The notes beneath the pieces are model-generated. The model ran no database searches and was not told the DNA's origin. It saw only the letters and a list, made by a program, of their open reading frames with translations. Shown here piece after piece: positions 15,066-22,697 of a stretch of 22,697 bases of DNA. This DNA is from JBOHTO01 sp050733695 (lineage in GTDB: Bacteria; Gemmatimonadota; Gemmatimonadetes; Gemmatimonadales; Gemmatimonadaceae): positions 1 to 22,697 of the forward strand of contig JBOHTO010000177.1 in assembly GCA_050733695.1 (NCBI GenBank), in the 5' to 3' direction. The stretch's first letter is position 1; every line of letters starts with the position of its first letter. The translations under genes were made by a program, and so were the position numbers.

Positions 15066-16637
15066 GTGCAAAGTAATACAAGACTTGGACTTCACTGCCT
15101 CGCGGCGGCTCTCCTGCTGGCCTGTGACGGAAGCGATTCGGCGCCGCGGCGCCAGACGATCATCGATTCGCGCGACAGCTACGATCCCCGCTCTCTGGAT
15201 CCCGCGCTCTCGACCGATGTCCCTACCGGCCGAGCTGTCGGCTACGTCTTCGATGGGCTCACCCGCTTCACGCCGGATGCGCGAGTCGAGCCGTCGCTCG
15301 CCGCGAGCTGGGACATCTCCGCAGATGGCACACTCTATACCTTTCACCTCAGTAAGGGCGTGAAGTTCCATGACGGCACGCCTTTCGTCGCGTCGCAGGT
15401 CGTTCGCAGCTTCGAGCGAGTGCTCGATCCTTCGATCCGCGGCGGGCGCGGATGGCCGCTCTTTCCCATTGCCGGAGCGCGCGAATTCGCGGCGGGCGAG
15501 GCCGAATCCATAGCGGGTCTTGCCGCGCCGAACGACAGTACGGTTGTGATCCGGCTCACAGAGCCGCTGGCCGTATTCATCAAGCTGCTCGCAATGCCCG
15601 TTGCATCGATCGTTCCCGATTCAACACCCGTGAATTTCGGCGAGCGCCCTGTTGGAACCGGGCCATGGCGATTTGTCGAGTGGCGGCACGATGACTACCT
15701 GCTCTTCGCCCGCAATGAAGCCTATTTCGACGGTGCGCCGGAGGAGGATTCGCTGCTCGCACGGATCATCCCAGAACCGAGCACCGCGGTTGCCGAGTTC
15801 GAGAGCGGGAACGTGGACATCCTGTTCGTTCCGGAGTCGGCGACGGAGCGGTGGCGGAGCGGCGACATCGGCGGCGCGAAACTCGCGTCCGCGCCCGCGC
15901 TGCGGCTCTGGTACGTGGGCATCAACACCACCCGCACACCGCTGCAGGATGTGCGCGTGCGGCAGGCGATCAACCTCGCGGTGGATACGCGGGCGATCCT
16001 GCAGCAACTGCTGGGCGGCCGCGGACGACTCGCCGCAGGCGTGATTCCGCCGACACTGGACGGCGCCGACAGCACGCGCGACCCGTACGGTTACGATTCC
16101 GAGCGCGCGCGCGAGCTGCTCGCGGCGGCCGGTTATCCCAACGGGATCGACATCGAGCTATGGAGCTCGCAGACGCCGCCGTCGCCGCGCATCGCCGAGG
16201 CGATCCAGGCGTATCTCGGTGACGCGGGGATCAGGGCGGAGCTCGTGCAGCGCGATGCCTCATCCATGCGCGAGGCGGCGCGGAACGGGCAGACGGATCT
16301 CGTGCTCAAAGACTGGTTCGCGGATTACCCGGACGCGGAGAACTTCCTGTATCCGTTGCTGCACAGCGTGAACGCCGGAGTGGGCGGGAACGTGTCGTTC
16401 TATTCGAACCCGGTGTACGACAGAATCGTGAGCGCTGCCCGGCGGGAGCAGAACGATTCGCTCCGCTACGACATGTACACCCGCGCCGATTCGATCGCGT
16501 TCAGCGATGCGCCCATGCTGTTTCTGTTCTTCTCGGAGGATCTTTTCGCCGTGCAGCCGTGGATCGAGGGGTTCGAGGTGCCGGTGATCTTCAACGGGCA
16601 GAGGTTTGTCGACGTGGAGATTGCGGGTGGCCAGTGA
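15066..16637 (+). CDS. peptide-type ABC transporter substrate-binding lipoprotein
   Basis: This is an SBP_bac_5-family (DppA/OppA-like) solute-binding protein of 523 residues. The signal sequence ends in a lipobox, LLAC, with Cys20 as lipidation site. Asp21 at +2 would retain it in the inner membrane by the enterobacterial rule. Typical family stretches are visible: LDPALSTDVPTGRAVGYVFDGL, the ADGTLYTFHLSKGVKFHDG region, VRQAINLAVDTRAI and LVLKDWFADYPDAENFLYP. The substrate is probably a peptide, possibly a cell-wall peptide, but family members also bind other ligands. The GTG at 15066 was chosen because it places a short charged n-region before the hydrophobic core. A TTG at 15012 would add 18 non-signal residues. 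No permease or ATPase subunits of the transporter lie in the window, so it is an orphan binding protein here. Confidence 0.9.
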   Translation: MQSNTRLGLHCLAAALLLACDGSDSAPRRQTIIDSRDSYDPRSLDPALSTDVPTGRAVGYVFDGLTRFTPDARVEPSLAASWDISADGTLYTFHLSKGVKFHDGTPFVASQVVRSFERVLDPSIRGGRGWPLFPIAGAREFAAGEAESIAGLAAPNDSTVVIRLTEPLAVFIKLLAMPVASIVPDSTPVNFGERPVGTGPWRFVEWRHDDYLLFARNEAYFDGAPEEDSLLARIIPEPSTAVAEFESGNVDILFVPESATERWRSGDIGGAKLASAPALRLWYVGINTTRTPLQDVRVRQAINLAVDTRAILQQLLGGRGRLAAGVIPPTLDGADSTRDPYGYDSERARELLAAAGYPNGIDIELWSSQTPPSPRIAEAIQAYLGDAGIRAELVQRDASSMREAARNGQTDLVLKDWFADYPDAENFLYPLLHSVNAGVGGNVSFYSNPVYDRIVSAARREQNDSLRYDMYTRADSIAFSDAPMLFLFFSEDLFAVQPWIEGFEVPVIFNGQRFVDVEIAGGQ

Positions 16638-16664
16638 ACGTCGGCGCACCCTCCATCGTAACGA

Positions 16665-17573
16665 TCACTTCACCGAAGGCGGGCGTCCCGTCAGGGCCAG
16701 GCGAGCGATAACGGGGAAGTGATCGCTCGGATACTGTCCGTCCTGCGCGTCGGTGACGATCTCGCTCGAGAGCGCGCTGACAGGACCGCGCAGCAGCACC
16801 CAGTCGATCCGCTTGCCGCCGCGCGCTGTGGCGACACCGCCAAAATCGTGGTACGTCGCGAGCGTGTCGGCGAGTCCCAGCTCGCGCCAACTGTCGCGAA
16901 AACCACCCGGCCCGGTGAGCAGGTCGTGCACCGGGCTGCCCGCGGGCGTGTTGAAATCACCGAGCAGAACGATGGCGGTCGAGGAATCCATGACCGCTGT
17001 CCGCCGCACTATCAACTCGGCAGAACGTTCGCGCGACGCCTGCACCTCATGATCGAGGTGCGTGTTGATGACAACGATGGTGTCACCGGTAGATCGATCG
17101 CGGAAGCGCACCCAGGTCACCATCCGCGGGTAGTGATTGCCCCATGTCGCCGAGCCGATGCGATCGGGAGTGTCAGAGAGCCAGTAGTGATCGTACGCCA
17201 GCGCCTCCAGCCGTTCGTCGCGGTAGAAGATGGCCATGAACTCGCCGCTGCTGCCGCCATCCCGGCCCGTGCCGATCCAGCGATATGCGTGGAGGTCCGT
17301 CGCCATGTCCACGAGTTGATGGTAGAGACCCTCCTGCGTTCCGATGACGTCGGGCCGGCGGCGGGCGATGACGTCGCGCACGATCGGACGGCGGTCAGCC
17401 CAGTTGTTGGGCGGAGTCGAGCTCGCGAAGCGCAGGTTGAACGTCATCACCGTCAGCTCGGCCGGCGACGGGCGTCCTGACGCCGCAGTAAGCTGAAAGT
17501 GCGGCACTGGCGGAGCGCCTGACAGCAGGGCGAACAGCAGAGGCAGGGCGAGTTTCGCCGGAGTATGGCGCAT
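16665..17573 (-). CDS. secreted endonuclease/exonuclease/phosphatase-family protein
   Basis: This is a metal-dependent phosphoesterase of the EEP (DNase I-like) superfamily with 302 residues. An N-terminal signal peptide (LALPLLFALLSGAPP region) indicates export. The superfamily active-site series is complete: Asn46 (TFNLRF), Glu81 (GTQEG), His172 (NTHLDH), Asp206 and Asn208 (LLGDFN), Asp257 (RIDWVLL), and Asp284/His285 (YPSDHFPV). The family includes nucleases, sphingomyelinases and inositol or sugar-phosphate phosphatases. The overall pattern (TFNLRFA...WADRRPIV, QEGL) resembles secreted bacterial EEP phosphodiesterases, but the substrate cannot be told. It converges on the binding-protein gene (27-nt gap) and diverges from the dipeptidase. 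The ATG at 17573 gives the signal peptide directly. Confidence 0.9.
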   Translation of the reverse strand: MRHTPAKLALPLLFALLSGAPPVPHFQLTAASGRPSPAELTVMTFNLRFASSTPPNNWADRRPIVRDVIARRRPDVIGTQEGLYHQLVDMATDLHAYRWIGTGRDGGSSGEFMAIFYRDERLEALAYDHYWLSDTPDRIGSATWGNHYPRMVTWVRFRDRSTGDTIVVINTHLDHEVQASRERSAELIVRRTAVMDSSTAIVLLGDFNTPAGSPVHDLLTGPGGFRDSWRELGLADTLATYHDFGGVATARGGKRIDWVLLRGPVSALSSEIVTDAQDGQYPSDHFPVIARLALTGRPPSVK

Positions 17574-17753
17574 GAGAAGGCTATGGTAGCGTCCCGAGTC
17601 CGCTGCAGCAACGGCGGGGGCAGGTTCGGCGCGCAGCCGTCATGGCTTGCCGTCCCTTCCACCGCGGGCGAACTTGCTTCGCCGCAGCGGGTACGGATGC
17701 TTCGCGGCGGACGTCAACCGCGGAACAATCCCCGCCACCATGGATCCGAACCG

Positions 17754-19031
17754 ATGCAAGCGCTCCCTGCCCTCCTTCTGGCCAGTGTCATCTCTGCGAT
17801 CTTTCTGCCGCTGCAGCTTGGCGCGCAGCCGAGCGCCGAGCACCTGGAACGCGCGCGGCGGGTGCTGAGTTCAACACCGCTCATCGACGGACACAACGAC
17901 CTCCCATGGGCGATTCGGGAGAGCGAGACCGCGCCCCGCAACGTGGAAGCCTATGATCTTGGCGAGCGCACTCCGGGCCATACGGACCTCGAGCGGCTGC
18001 GCGAGGGCATGCTGGGCGCGCAGTTCTGGTCGGTGTACATCCCGGGCGAGATCGCCGACTCGGGATACGCGCGCGTGCAGCTCGAGCAGATCGACATCGC
18101 GCGCCGCATCATCGAGAAGTACCCCGAGCTCGAGTGGGCACTCACGGCGGACGCAATCTGGACCGTATTCAGGAGCGGGAAGATCGGCTCGCTGCTCGGC
18201 CTCGAGGGCGGGCACGCGATCGAGAACTCCCTGGGCGCCCTGCGCGCGTATTACGACCTGGGCGCCCGCTACATGACGCTGACGCACAACGTCACGCTGG
18301 ACTGGGCCGACGCCGCGATGGACGAGCATCGCCATGGCGGTCTGACGGCCTTTGGCGAGGAGGTCGTACGCGAGATGAACCGGATGGGGATGCTGGTTGA
18401 TCTCTCGCATACCTCGCCCGGGACGATGAGCGATGCGCTGAACGTCACCGAGTCGCCCGTCATCTTCTCGCATTCATCGGCTCGCGCGCTGGTCGACGTC
18501 CCGCGCAACGTTCCCGACTCCATACTTCGCCGCCTCCCCGACAACGGGGGCGTGGTCATGGTGACGTTCGTGCCCTCGTTCGTCTCGCAGGAAGTGGCCG
18601 ACCACGAGGCTGCCCGGGCTATTGCCATGGCCGATCTCCGCCAGCGCCTTCCCGACGACAGCGCGGCACGGCGGGCGGCCGTTTCGCGCTGGGATGCTGA
18701 GCGTCCGAAGCCGAGAGCAACGCTCGCCCACGTGGCCGACCACATCGAGCACATCCGCAACGTTGCCGGCGTCGACCACGTCGCGATCGGCGGAGACTTC
18801 GACGGGATTACCGATGTCGTCGTCGGGCTGGAGGACGTCTCGACGTATCCCTCGCTCTTCGCCGAACTCGCGCGGCGCGGCTGGTCCGAGGCGGATCTGC
18901 GCAAGCTCGCGGGGGAGAACACGCTGCGTGTACTCGAGCGGGCAGAAGCCGTGGCCGCCGGACTCCAGCGTGATCGCGCGCCATCGACACGCACGATCGG
19001 TGAAATGCATCAGGCGTCAATACCCGAATGA
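17754..19031 (+). CDS. membrane dipeptidase, peptidase family M19
   Basis: The product is a renal-dipeptidase-type (M19) zinc dipeptidase of 425 residues, splitting dipeptides and often accepting a D-residue at the C-terminal side. The binuclear zinc site is visible: His47/Asp49 (DGHNDLPW), bridging Glu151 (GLEGGHA), His219 (DLSHTS) and His240 (IFSHSS), with Asp348 (GGDFDG) near the C-terminus. The N-terminus has a hydrophobic signal segment with likely cleavage after LGA (residue 24, before Gln), so it acts in the periplasm. The ATG at 17754 was chosen since it starts the signal peptide; the frame is open to 17565 but the extension is Arg-rich and has no domain. No clear Shine-Dalgarno was seen. 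It is coupled to the serine hydrolase gene downstream (10-nt gap). Confidence 0.93.
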   Translation: MQALPALLLASVISAIFLPLQLGAQPSAEHLERARRVLSSTPLIDGHNDLPWAIRESETAPRNVEAYDLGERTPGHTDLERLREGMLGAQFWSVYIPGEIADSGYARVQLEQIDIARRIIEKYPELEWALTADAIWTVFRSGKIGSLLGLEGGHAIENSLGALRAYYDLGARYMTLTHNVTLDWADAAMDEHRHGGLTAFGEEVVREMNRMGMLVDLSHTSPGTMSDALNVTESPVIFSHSSARALVDVPRNVPDSILRRLPDNGGVVMVTFVPSFVSQEVADHEAARAIAMADLRQRLPDDSAARRAAVSRWDAERPKPRATLAHVADHIEHIRNVAGVDHVAIGGDFDGITDVVVGLEDVSTYPSLFAELARRGWSEADLRKLAGENTLRVLERAEAVAAGLQRDRAPSTRTIGEMHQASIPE

Positions 19032-19035
19032 GGAG
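19031..19035 (+). promoter_or_regulatory. ribosome binding site for serine hydrolase gene
   Basis: AGGAG begins on the last base of the dipeptidase stop codon and sits 6 nt before ATG 19042. It fixes that start inside a much longer open frame (from 18622) and links translation of the two genes. Confidence 0.8.
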
Positions 19036-19041
19036 ACTCTG

Positions 19042-20307
19042 ATGCCACGTGACGCCAGGATCCGCCCCGCGCTGCTGGTCGCAGTTGTCGCACTTGTCGC
19101 GCCTGCAGCACTCGTCGCGGCCGGCGTGCCGTCGCCGGCACTGGCTCAGACGCCGTCCGGTTTCGACGCGGCGTGGAGCGATATCGCGTCGTTCCATGAG
19201 AGAAGCGTGAAAGAGGAGGGGATAGCCGGCAGCAGCCTGATGTTCGTGCACGACGGCGAGGTCATCGGGCGCTCGATCGTCGGACTCGCGGACATCGAGA
19301 GCAACCGCGCCGTGGACGACAGCACGATCTACCACTGGGCATCGATCACGAAGACGTTCACCGCGATCGCGATCATGCAGCTCCGCGATCGCGGCCTGCT
19401 CGAGCTCGACGATCCGGTCGTGCAATACGTGCCAGAGCTCGTGGCGGTGCGCGACACTTTCGGCGAGATCGGCGACATCACGATCCGCCACCTCATGTCA
19501 CACGCGAGCGGCTTCCGCAACCCCACCTGGCCATGGGGGGGTGACGAGCCGTGGCATCCGCACGAGCCCACGGAATGGTCGCAGATCGTCGCCATGCTGC
19601 CCTACACGGAGATCCTCTTTCAACCCGGGACGAGATACAGCTACTCGAACCCGGGCATCATCTTCCTGGGTCAGGTGATCGAACGCCTCTCCGGCGATGA
19701 CTACGAGGTGTACGTGGACAAGAACATCCTCACGCCACTCGGGATGTACTCGAGCTATTACGATGTCACGCCGTACCACCTGCTCCGGCATCGCTCCAAC
19801 AACTACCACGTTGTCGACGGCGAGCTGACGGCGAACGGCCTCGATTTCGACACTGGCATCACGACATCGAACGGCGGGCTCAATGCCCCGCTCGTCGACA
19901 TGGTGAAGTACCTGAACTTTCTGACAGGCACGGGCGCACACCGTGATGCGCACGATGGAGTGCTGAAGCGTTCATCGCTCGCGGAGATGTGGGATCCGCA
20001 CCAGCAGATCGCGCGTTCGGACAGCGTGTCCACAGCGATCGGACTGAGCTACTTCATCACGGACGTCCGAGGCACGCGTTACATCGGGCACACGGGCGGG
20101 CAGAAGGCCTTCGTGTCGTTCTTCGCCATTCAACCCGAATCGCGCTCGGCAGCGATCGGTGCGTTCAACACGACAGCGGGCGACTCATCGCCAGACGGAC
20201 CAAAGACCGGCGCGGTGATGCGAGCCGTCACCCGCAGGCTGTACGAGGAGATCTTTCCGCTCTTCCCCACCCGTCGTGCCGGCGCGGGCGAGCGAACTTC
20301 CCGATAG
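19042..20307 (+). CDS. beta-lactamase-fold serine hydrolase (family S12-like)
   Basis: This is a class C beta-lactamase/DD-peptidase-fold hydrolase of 421 residues. The signal peptide (LLVAVVALVAPAALVAAGV, ending near ALAQ) sends it to the periplasm. The three active-site motifs are present: Ser101-Ile-Thr-Lys104, Tyr201-Ser-Asn203 and His350-Thr-Gly-Gly353 in place of KTG. The HTGG form is common in S12 esterases and peptidases, and argues against a specialised antibiotic beta-lactamase. Proteins of this group include D-aminopeptidases, DD-carboxypeptidases (AmpH-like) and esterases, so the substrate is open. Coupling to an M19 dipeptidase supports a D-amino-acid-containing peptide. The start is fixed by the AGGAG. 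Confidence 0.9.
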   Translation: MPRDARIRPALLVAVVALVAPAALVAAGVPSPALAQTPSGFDAAWSDIASFHERSVKEEGIAGSSLMFVHDGEVIGRSIVGLADIESNRAVDDSTIYHWASITKTFTAIAIMQLRDRGLLELDDPVVQYVPELVAVRDTFGEIGDITIRHLMSHASGFRNPTWPWGGDEPWHPHEPTEWSQIVAMLPYTEILFQPGTRYSYSNPGIIFLGQVIERLSGDDYEVYVDKNILTPLGMYSSYYDVTPYHLLRHRSNNYHVVDGELTANGLDFDTGITTSNGGLNAPLVDMVKYLNFLTGTGAHRDAHDGVLKRSSLAEMWDPHQQIARSDSVSTAIGLSYFITDVRGTRYIGHTGGQKAFVSFFAIQPESRSAAIGAFNTTAGDSSPDGPKTGAVMRAVTRRLYEEIFPLFPTRRAGAGERTSR

Positions 20308-20320
20308 CGATAGCGATAGC
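20303..20320. repeat. gatagc hexamer x3
   Basis: Three exact copies of gatagc in tandem overlap the stop codon of the serine hydrolase gene in the narrow gap before the convergent ABC-F gene. The first copy supplies the TAG stop. It is short, with no obvious role. Confidence 0.6.
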
Positions 20321-20334
20321 GCGGACTGACGATC

Positions 20335-22296
20335 TCACCCCCCACCCCCGATCGAATCGACCTTCTCGCTCGCCGCGCTCCAGCGCTCCAGCGCGGCCTC
20401 GAGCTCGACTTTCGCGGCATCGAGATCAGCGCCGAGTCGCCGGGCGTCGGCCACTCCGTCGGTGCGCGTGTACAGGCCGGGATCCTCGAGTGCAGTGGTC
20501 AGCGACGCCACCCTCGCCTCCACAGCGGCCACGAGTGCCTCGGCAGCGGTCAGTTCGCGCCGGGCGAGGCGAGACTCCTTCTCGCCGCCCTTTCGTGCGC
20601 CGTTCTGCGTTCCGCGCCGCGCGGCCGACGCAACCTTCTGCCGCTCGTGCACACGCAGCAGCGCCTGATCCTCTGCGGCCCGCACAAGAGCCGCATGCGC
20701 GCGTTCAGCGCTCACTTCCTCCCACTCCGCGAACCCGCCGGCAAACTCCGTGATATGCCGCTCGTGCAGTACCCACACCCTGGTCGTGAGCGCGCGAAGC
20801 AGCTCCCGGTCGTGGCTCACCAGTATGACAGTCCCGTCATAGCGTTCGATCGCATCCTCCAGCGCCTCGATGGACTCGACGTCGAGGTGATTCGTGGGCT
20901 CGTCGAGCACGAGCAGGTTGGCGCGGGAGAGCACGAGCATCGCGAGCGCGACGCGCGCTCGCTCGCCACCGGATAGTGTACCCGCGACGCGCTTGATCTC
21001 ATCGCCGGAAAAGCCGAAGCGGCCGAGGTGACCCTGCACCAGCCGCCGCTCCCACGCGGGGCGCAGGTCCGTGATCGCATCACAGATCGAGCGATCGAGC
21101 GGGACCTGCGACAGGTCCTGCCGGTAGTAGCCCGGCGTGATCGACCCGCCGATGCGCAGCTCGCCCCCCGCGGTCGGATGTTCGCCGAAGAGCGATCGGA
21201 TGAGCGTCGACTTGCCCGCGCCGTTCGGCCCCAGCAGGCCGAGCACTTCCCCTCGTGGCAGCGTTGCGGTGAATCCCTCGATGAGCACGCGCTCTCCGAT
21301 CGACACTGTCACATTCGCGGCCGAAACGACCCGATCGCCGCCACGCTCGGCGACATCGAAGCGCAGCGCCATGGCGTCGTCTGCCCCGATCGGAGAACTC
21401 AGGCGCGGAAGCCGTTCCAGTCGCTTGCGCCGGCCCTTCGCCTGACGCGTATTCTGCCCGGCGATGTTGCGCGCGATGTAGTCCCGCTCGCTGGCGATCA
21501 CCCTCTGCTGCTGCTCGAAGGCGCGCCCCTCGGCGAGCCGCCGCTCGGCGCGCTGCGTGACGAAGGCCTGATAGCCGCCGGTGTACGCCGTTGCCGTGTC
21601 GCCTTCAAAGTGCAACACATGGTCGACGGTCGCGTTCAGGAAGGCGCGGTCGTGGCTGACGAGGAGCACCGTCTTTCCGATCTCCTTCAGGTACTGCTCC
21701 AGCCAGCTCGTGGTCTCGAGGTCGAGGTGATTCGTCGGCTCGTCGAGCAGGAGAACGTCGGCGGTGCTCACGAGTTGCCGCGCGAGCCCGAGCCGGCCGC
21801 GCTCACCGCCGCTGAGCGCGTGCACGGGCGTCACGCGCGCCTGTGCCGGATCGAAACCGATACCGTGCAGCACGGCATCTATGCGTGAGGTGACCGCGTA
21901 GCCACCCTCGTGCTCGAACCGCTCGAGATCGCGGCCGTAGCGCTCCAGCGCCTGCGGCGATGCATCGCTGGCGAGCGCGCTGGCCTGATCGATCAGCGAT
22001 TGTTCCAGGGCCAGCAACTCGCCGAGCTCGCCGGCCGCGGCTTCCCACACCATTGCCGCTTCGCCGAAATCCCGATGCTGTTCGAGCAGAGACACCCGCA
22101 GCGCCGGCGTTCGCGACACGCTTCCGCGTGTCGGCTGGAGCTCACCCGTGAGCAATCGGAAGAGCGTGGTCTTCCCCGTACCGTTGCGCCCCACGATACC
22201 CCACCGTTCCCCCGCCGCGACCGTGAACGTCACATCGGAAAAGACCTTCGTGGCACCGAAGTCGACACCGACGCCGGAGAATGCAAGCTGGGTCAT
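20335..22296 (-). CDS. ABC-F family ATPase (Uup/YheS-like)
   Basis: This is a soluble twin ABC ATPase of 653 residues. ABC1 has Walker A GRNGTGKT (36-43), signature LSGGE (161-165) and Walker B LLLDEP (182-187). ABC2 has Walker A GPNGAGKST (356-364), LSGGE (441-445) and LLVLDEP (461-467). Between them is the Arg/Lys-rich P-site interaction linker (about 240-310), the hallmark of ABC-F proteins, and a C-terminal coiled coil (about 565-645) as in Uup and YheS. There are no membrane segments. ABC-F proteins bind the ribosomal E site and relieve stalled translation, and some confer antibiotic resistance. Nothing here indicates the resistance type. It is likely a single-gene unit, converging on the serine hydrolase. 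The ATG at 22296 has no Shine-Dalgarno and its leader carries a group II intron remnant. Confidence 0.93.
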   Translation of the reverse strand: MTQLAFSGVGVDFGATKVFSDVTFTVAAGERWGIVGRNGTGKTTLFRLLTGELQPTRGSVSRTPALRVSLLEQHRDFGEAAMVWEAAAGELGELLALEQSLIDQASALASDASPQALERYGRDLERFEHEGGYAVTSRIDAVLHGIGFDPAQARVTPVHALSGGERGRLGLARQLVSTADVLLLDEPTNHLDLETTSWLEQYLKEIGKTVLLVSHDRAFLNATVDHVLHFEGDTATAYTGGYQAFVTQRAERRLAEGRAFEQQQRVIASERDYIARNIAGQNTRQAKGRRKRLERLPRLSSPIGADDAMALRFDVAERGGDRVVSAANVTVSIGERVLIEGFTATLPRGEVLGLLGPNGAGKSTLIRSLFGEHPTAGGELRIGGSITPGYYRQDLSQVPLDRSICDAITDLRPAWERRLVQGHLGRFGFSGDEIKRVAGTLSGGERARVALAMLVLSRANLLVLDEPTNHLDVESIEALEDAIERYDGTVILVSHDRELLRALTTRVWVLHERHITEFAGGFAEWEEVSAERAHAALVRAAEDQALLRVHERQKVASAARRGTQNGARKGGEKESRLARRELTAAEALVAAVEARVASLTTALEDPGLYTRTDGVADARRLGADLDAAKVELEAALERWSAASEKVDSIGGGG

Positions 22297-22302
22297 TGGC
22301 AG

Positions 22303-22385
22303 ATGAGAGGCGCGGTTCCGGGTTAGCGCACCGTTTCCTCTCGCCTCCTTTCAAACCGTGCGTGCGGGTTTCCCGCACACGGCTT
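22303..22385 (-). ncRNA. group II intron domain V-VI remnant
   Basis: On the minus strand, bases 22385 to 22352 form the 34-nt domain V hairpin. It has the AGC catalytic triad at its 5' side (AAGCCGTGTGCGGG), a GAAA-type loop and the complementary arm CCCGCACGCACGGTTTG with the two-nucleotide bulge. Domain V is the most conserved part of group II introns. Downstream, 22342-22337 (GAGAGG) pairs with 22310-22305 (CCTCTC), and CGGT pairs with ACCG inside, matching a domain VI stem. The next bases, AT, fit the AY 3' end of such introns. No reverse transcriptase or domain I-III was recognised upstream. Boundaries are approximate. The ABC-F start codon lies 7 nt past the proposed end. Confidence 0.72.
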
Positions 22386-22482
22386 GACGATGGATTTCAC
22401 GAGTGCAGTATGCACGGGTGCGGATAACAAACGGTACCGCGCAGTCGGTGAAGGCCTTGTCCCTCAAAGAGGGGTCTTGGTG
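22386..22482. other. non-coding stretch next to intron remnant
   Basis: No convincing gene was seen. It contains a perfect small hairpin (ccctc-aaa-gaggg, 22461-22473), and a second stem (ggtgc/gcacc, 22479-22499) lies across its left edge. It may be part of a deleted intron domain, but no intron core motif other than domain V was identified. Confidence 0.4.
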
Positions 22483-22697
22483 CTATCGGAGCTTGCACCG
22501 ATCATTTGCTGTCTCCTGCAGAGTGGTCCACTGGCCTCTCGGGGGCCAGGTTCCTTCACGCCGCTCGCCAATGCCAACATCCTCGATTACCGGCAGCAGG
22601 AAGGCGCCGAGCCGCTCGACAAGTTTGTCGGCTGGGTGGTCGGGCACCGACAGCCCCGCTCGGCGCGCGAAGGCGCGCACCTGCAGAAAGCGCTCGA
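22483..22697 (-). CDS. C-terminal fragment, possibly AbiEii-like nucleotidyltransferase
   Basis: The frame is open to the window edge, so the gene is partial; the 5' part lies outside. The visible end reads ERFLQVRAFARRAGL, then LVERLGAFLLPVIEDVG and GTWPPRGQW. The FLxPV helix followed by a W-P-P-x-G-x-W end resembles the C-terminus of AbiEii/AbiGii-type nucleotidyltransferase toxins as I remember them. The last residues (TTLQETANDRCKLR) look unrelated and may be altered by the adjacent intron sequence. Assignment rests on a short stretch and is tentative. Confidence 0.45.
   Translation of the reverse strand, partial: ERFLQVRAFARRAGLSVPDHPADKLVERLGAFLLPVIEDVGIGERREGTWPPRGQWTTLQETANDRCKLR

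Noticed and set aside
18622..19041. N-terminal extension of the serine hydrolase
   Set aside because: It overlaps the dipeptidase coding sequence. A strong AGGAG and a signal peptide mark ATG 19042 as the start.
20337..20350. C-rich run at the ABC-F 3' end similar to the tamA tract
   Set aside because: It is short (C6-A-C5), encodes the last glycines and breaks no frame. It is probably ordinary high-GC sequence.
1..22697. CRISPR arrays, tRNA or rRNA genes, insertion sequence transposases
   Set aside because: No regularly spaced repeats with unique spacers, no cloverleaf with TTCGA-type arm, no rRNA signature and no transposase motif were seen on either strand.

Overview
The window is very GC-rich DNA from a Gram-negative (diderm) bacterium. 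The gene style (TamA/TamB pair, several GAF-type sensor domains, signal peptides ending in AQ, a DUF6941-like protein) resembles Gemmatimonadota. That assignment is an impression from protein style, not a database result.

Layout. A short plus-strand gene (98-526, DUF6941-like) lies beside a GC-rich repeat at the left edge. Nine genes on the minus strand then run without a break from about 15009 down to 587. In transcription order they are: a receiver-GGDEF protein; a small one-helix membrane protein; a TamA/BamA-like outer-membrane assembly protein whose frame is broken inside a 32-nt poly-G tract; TamB; a diacylglycerol/lipid kinase; a soluble 3xGAF-PAS histidine kinase; its NtrC-type response regulator; an eight-cysteine zinc-knuckle protein; and an SH3-NlpC/P60 peptidase. 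Gaps are short and four junctions overlap by 1-4 nt, so much of the block is probably co-transcribed. It combines envelope assembly, lipid phosphorylation, two-component sensing and cell-wall peptide cleavage.

Divergently from 15066 lies a lipoprotein peptide-binding protein of ABC type, with no permease genes nearby. A secreted endonuclease/exonuclease/phosphatase-family protein (minus strand) follows. Next is a plus-strand pair: an M19 dipeptidase and a beta-lactamase-fold serine hydrolase, coupled through a Shine-Dalgarno sequence that abuts the dipeptidase stop. An ABC-F ATPase (minus strand) converges on this pair.

The right edge holds domain V and domain VI of a group II intron with no reverse transcriptase. 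They end a few bases before the ABC-F start codon. Beyond them is the C-terminal part of a gene resembling AbiEii-type nucleotidyltransferases, cut by the window end.

Most notable signals: (1) the G16-T-G7-T-G7 tract that splits tamA between its POTRA domains, where one added G would restore a 795-residue protein (possible phase variation, or a homopolymer sequencing error); (2) a lipid kinase fused into the tamA-tamB operon through a CTGA stop/start overlap; (3) an NtrC-type regulator without the sigma-54-contacting GAFTGA loop; (4) the four-CxxC protein translationally coupled to that regulator; (5) the solo group II intron catalytic core in the ABC-F leader.
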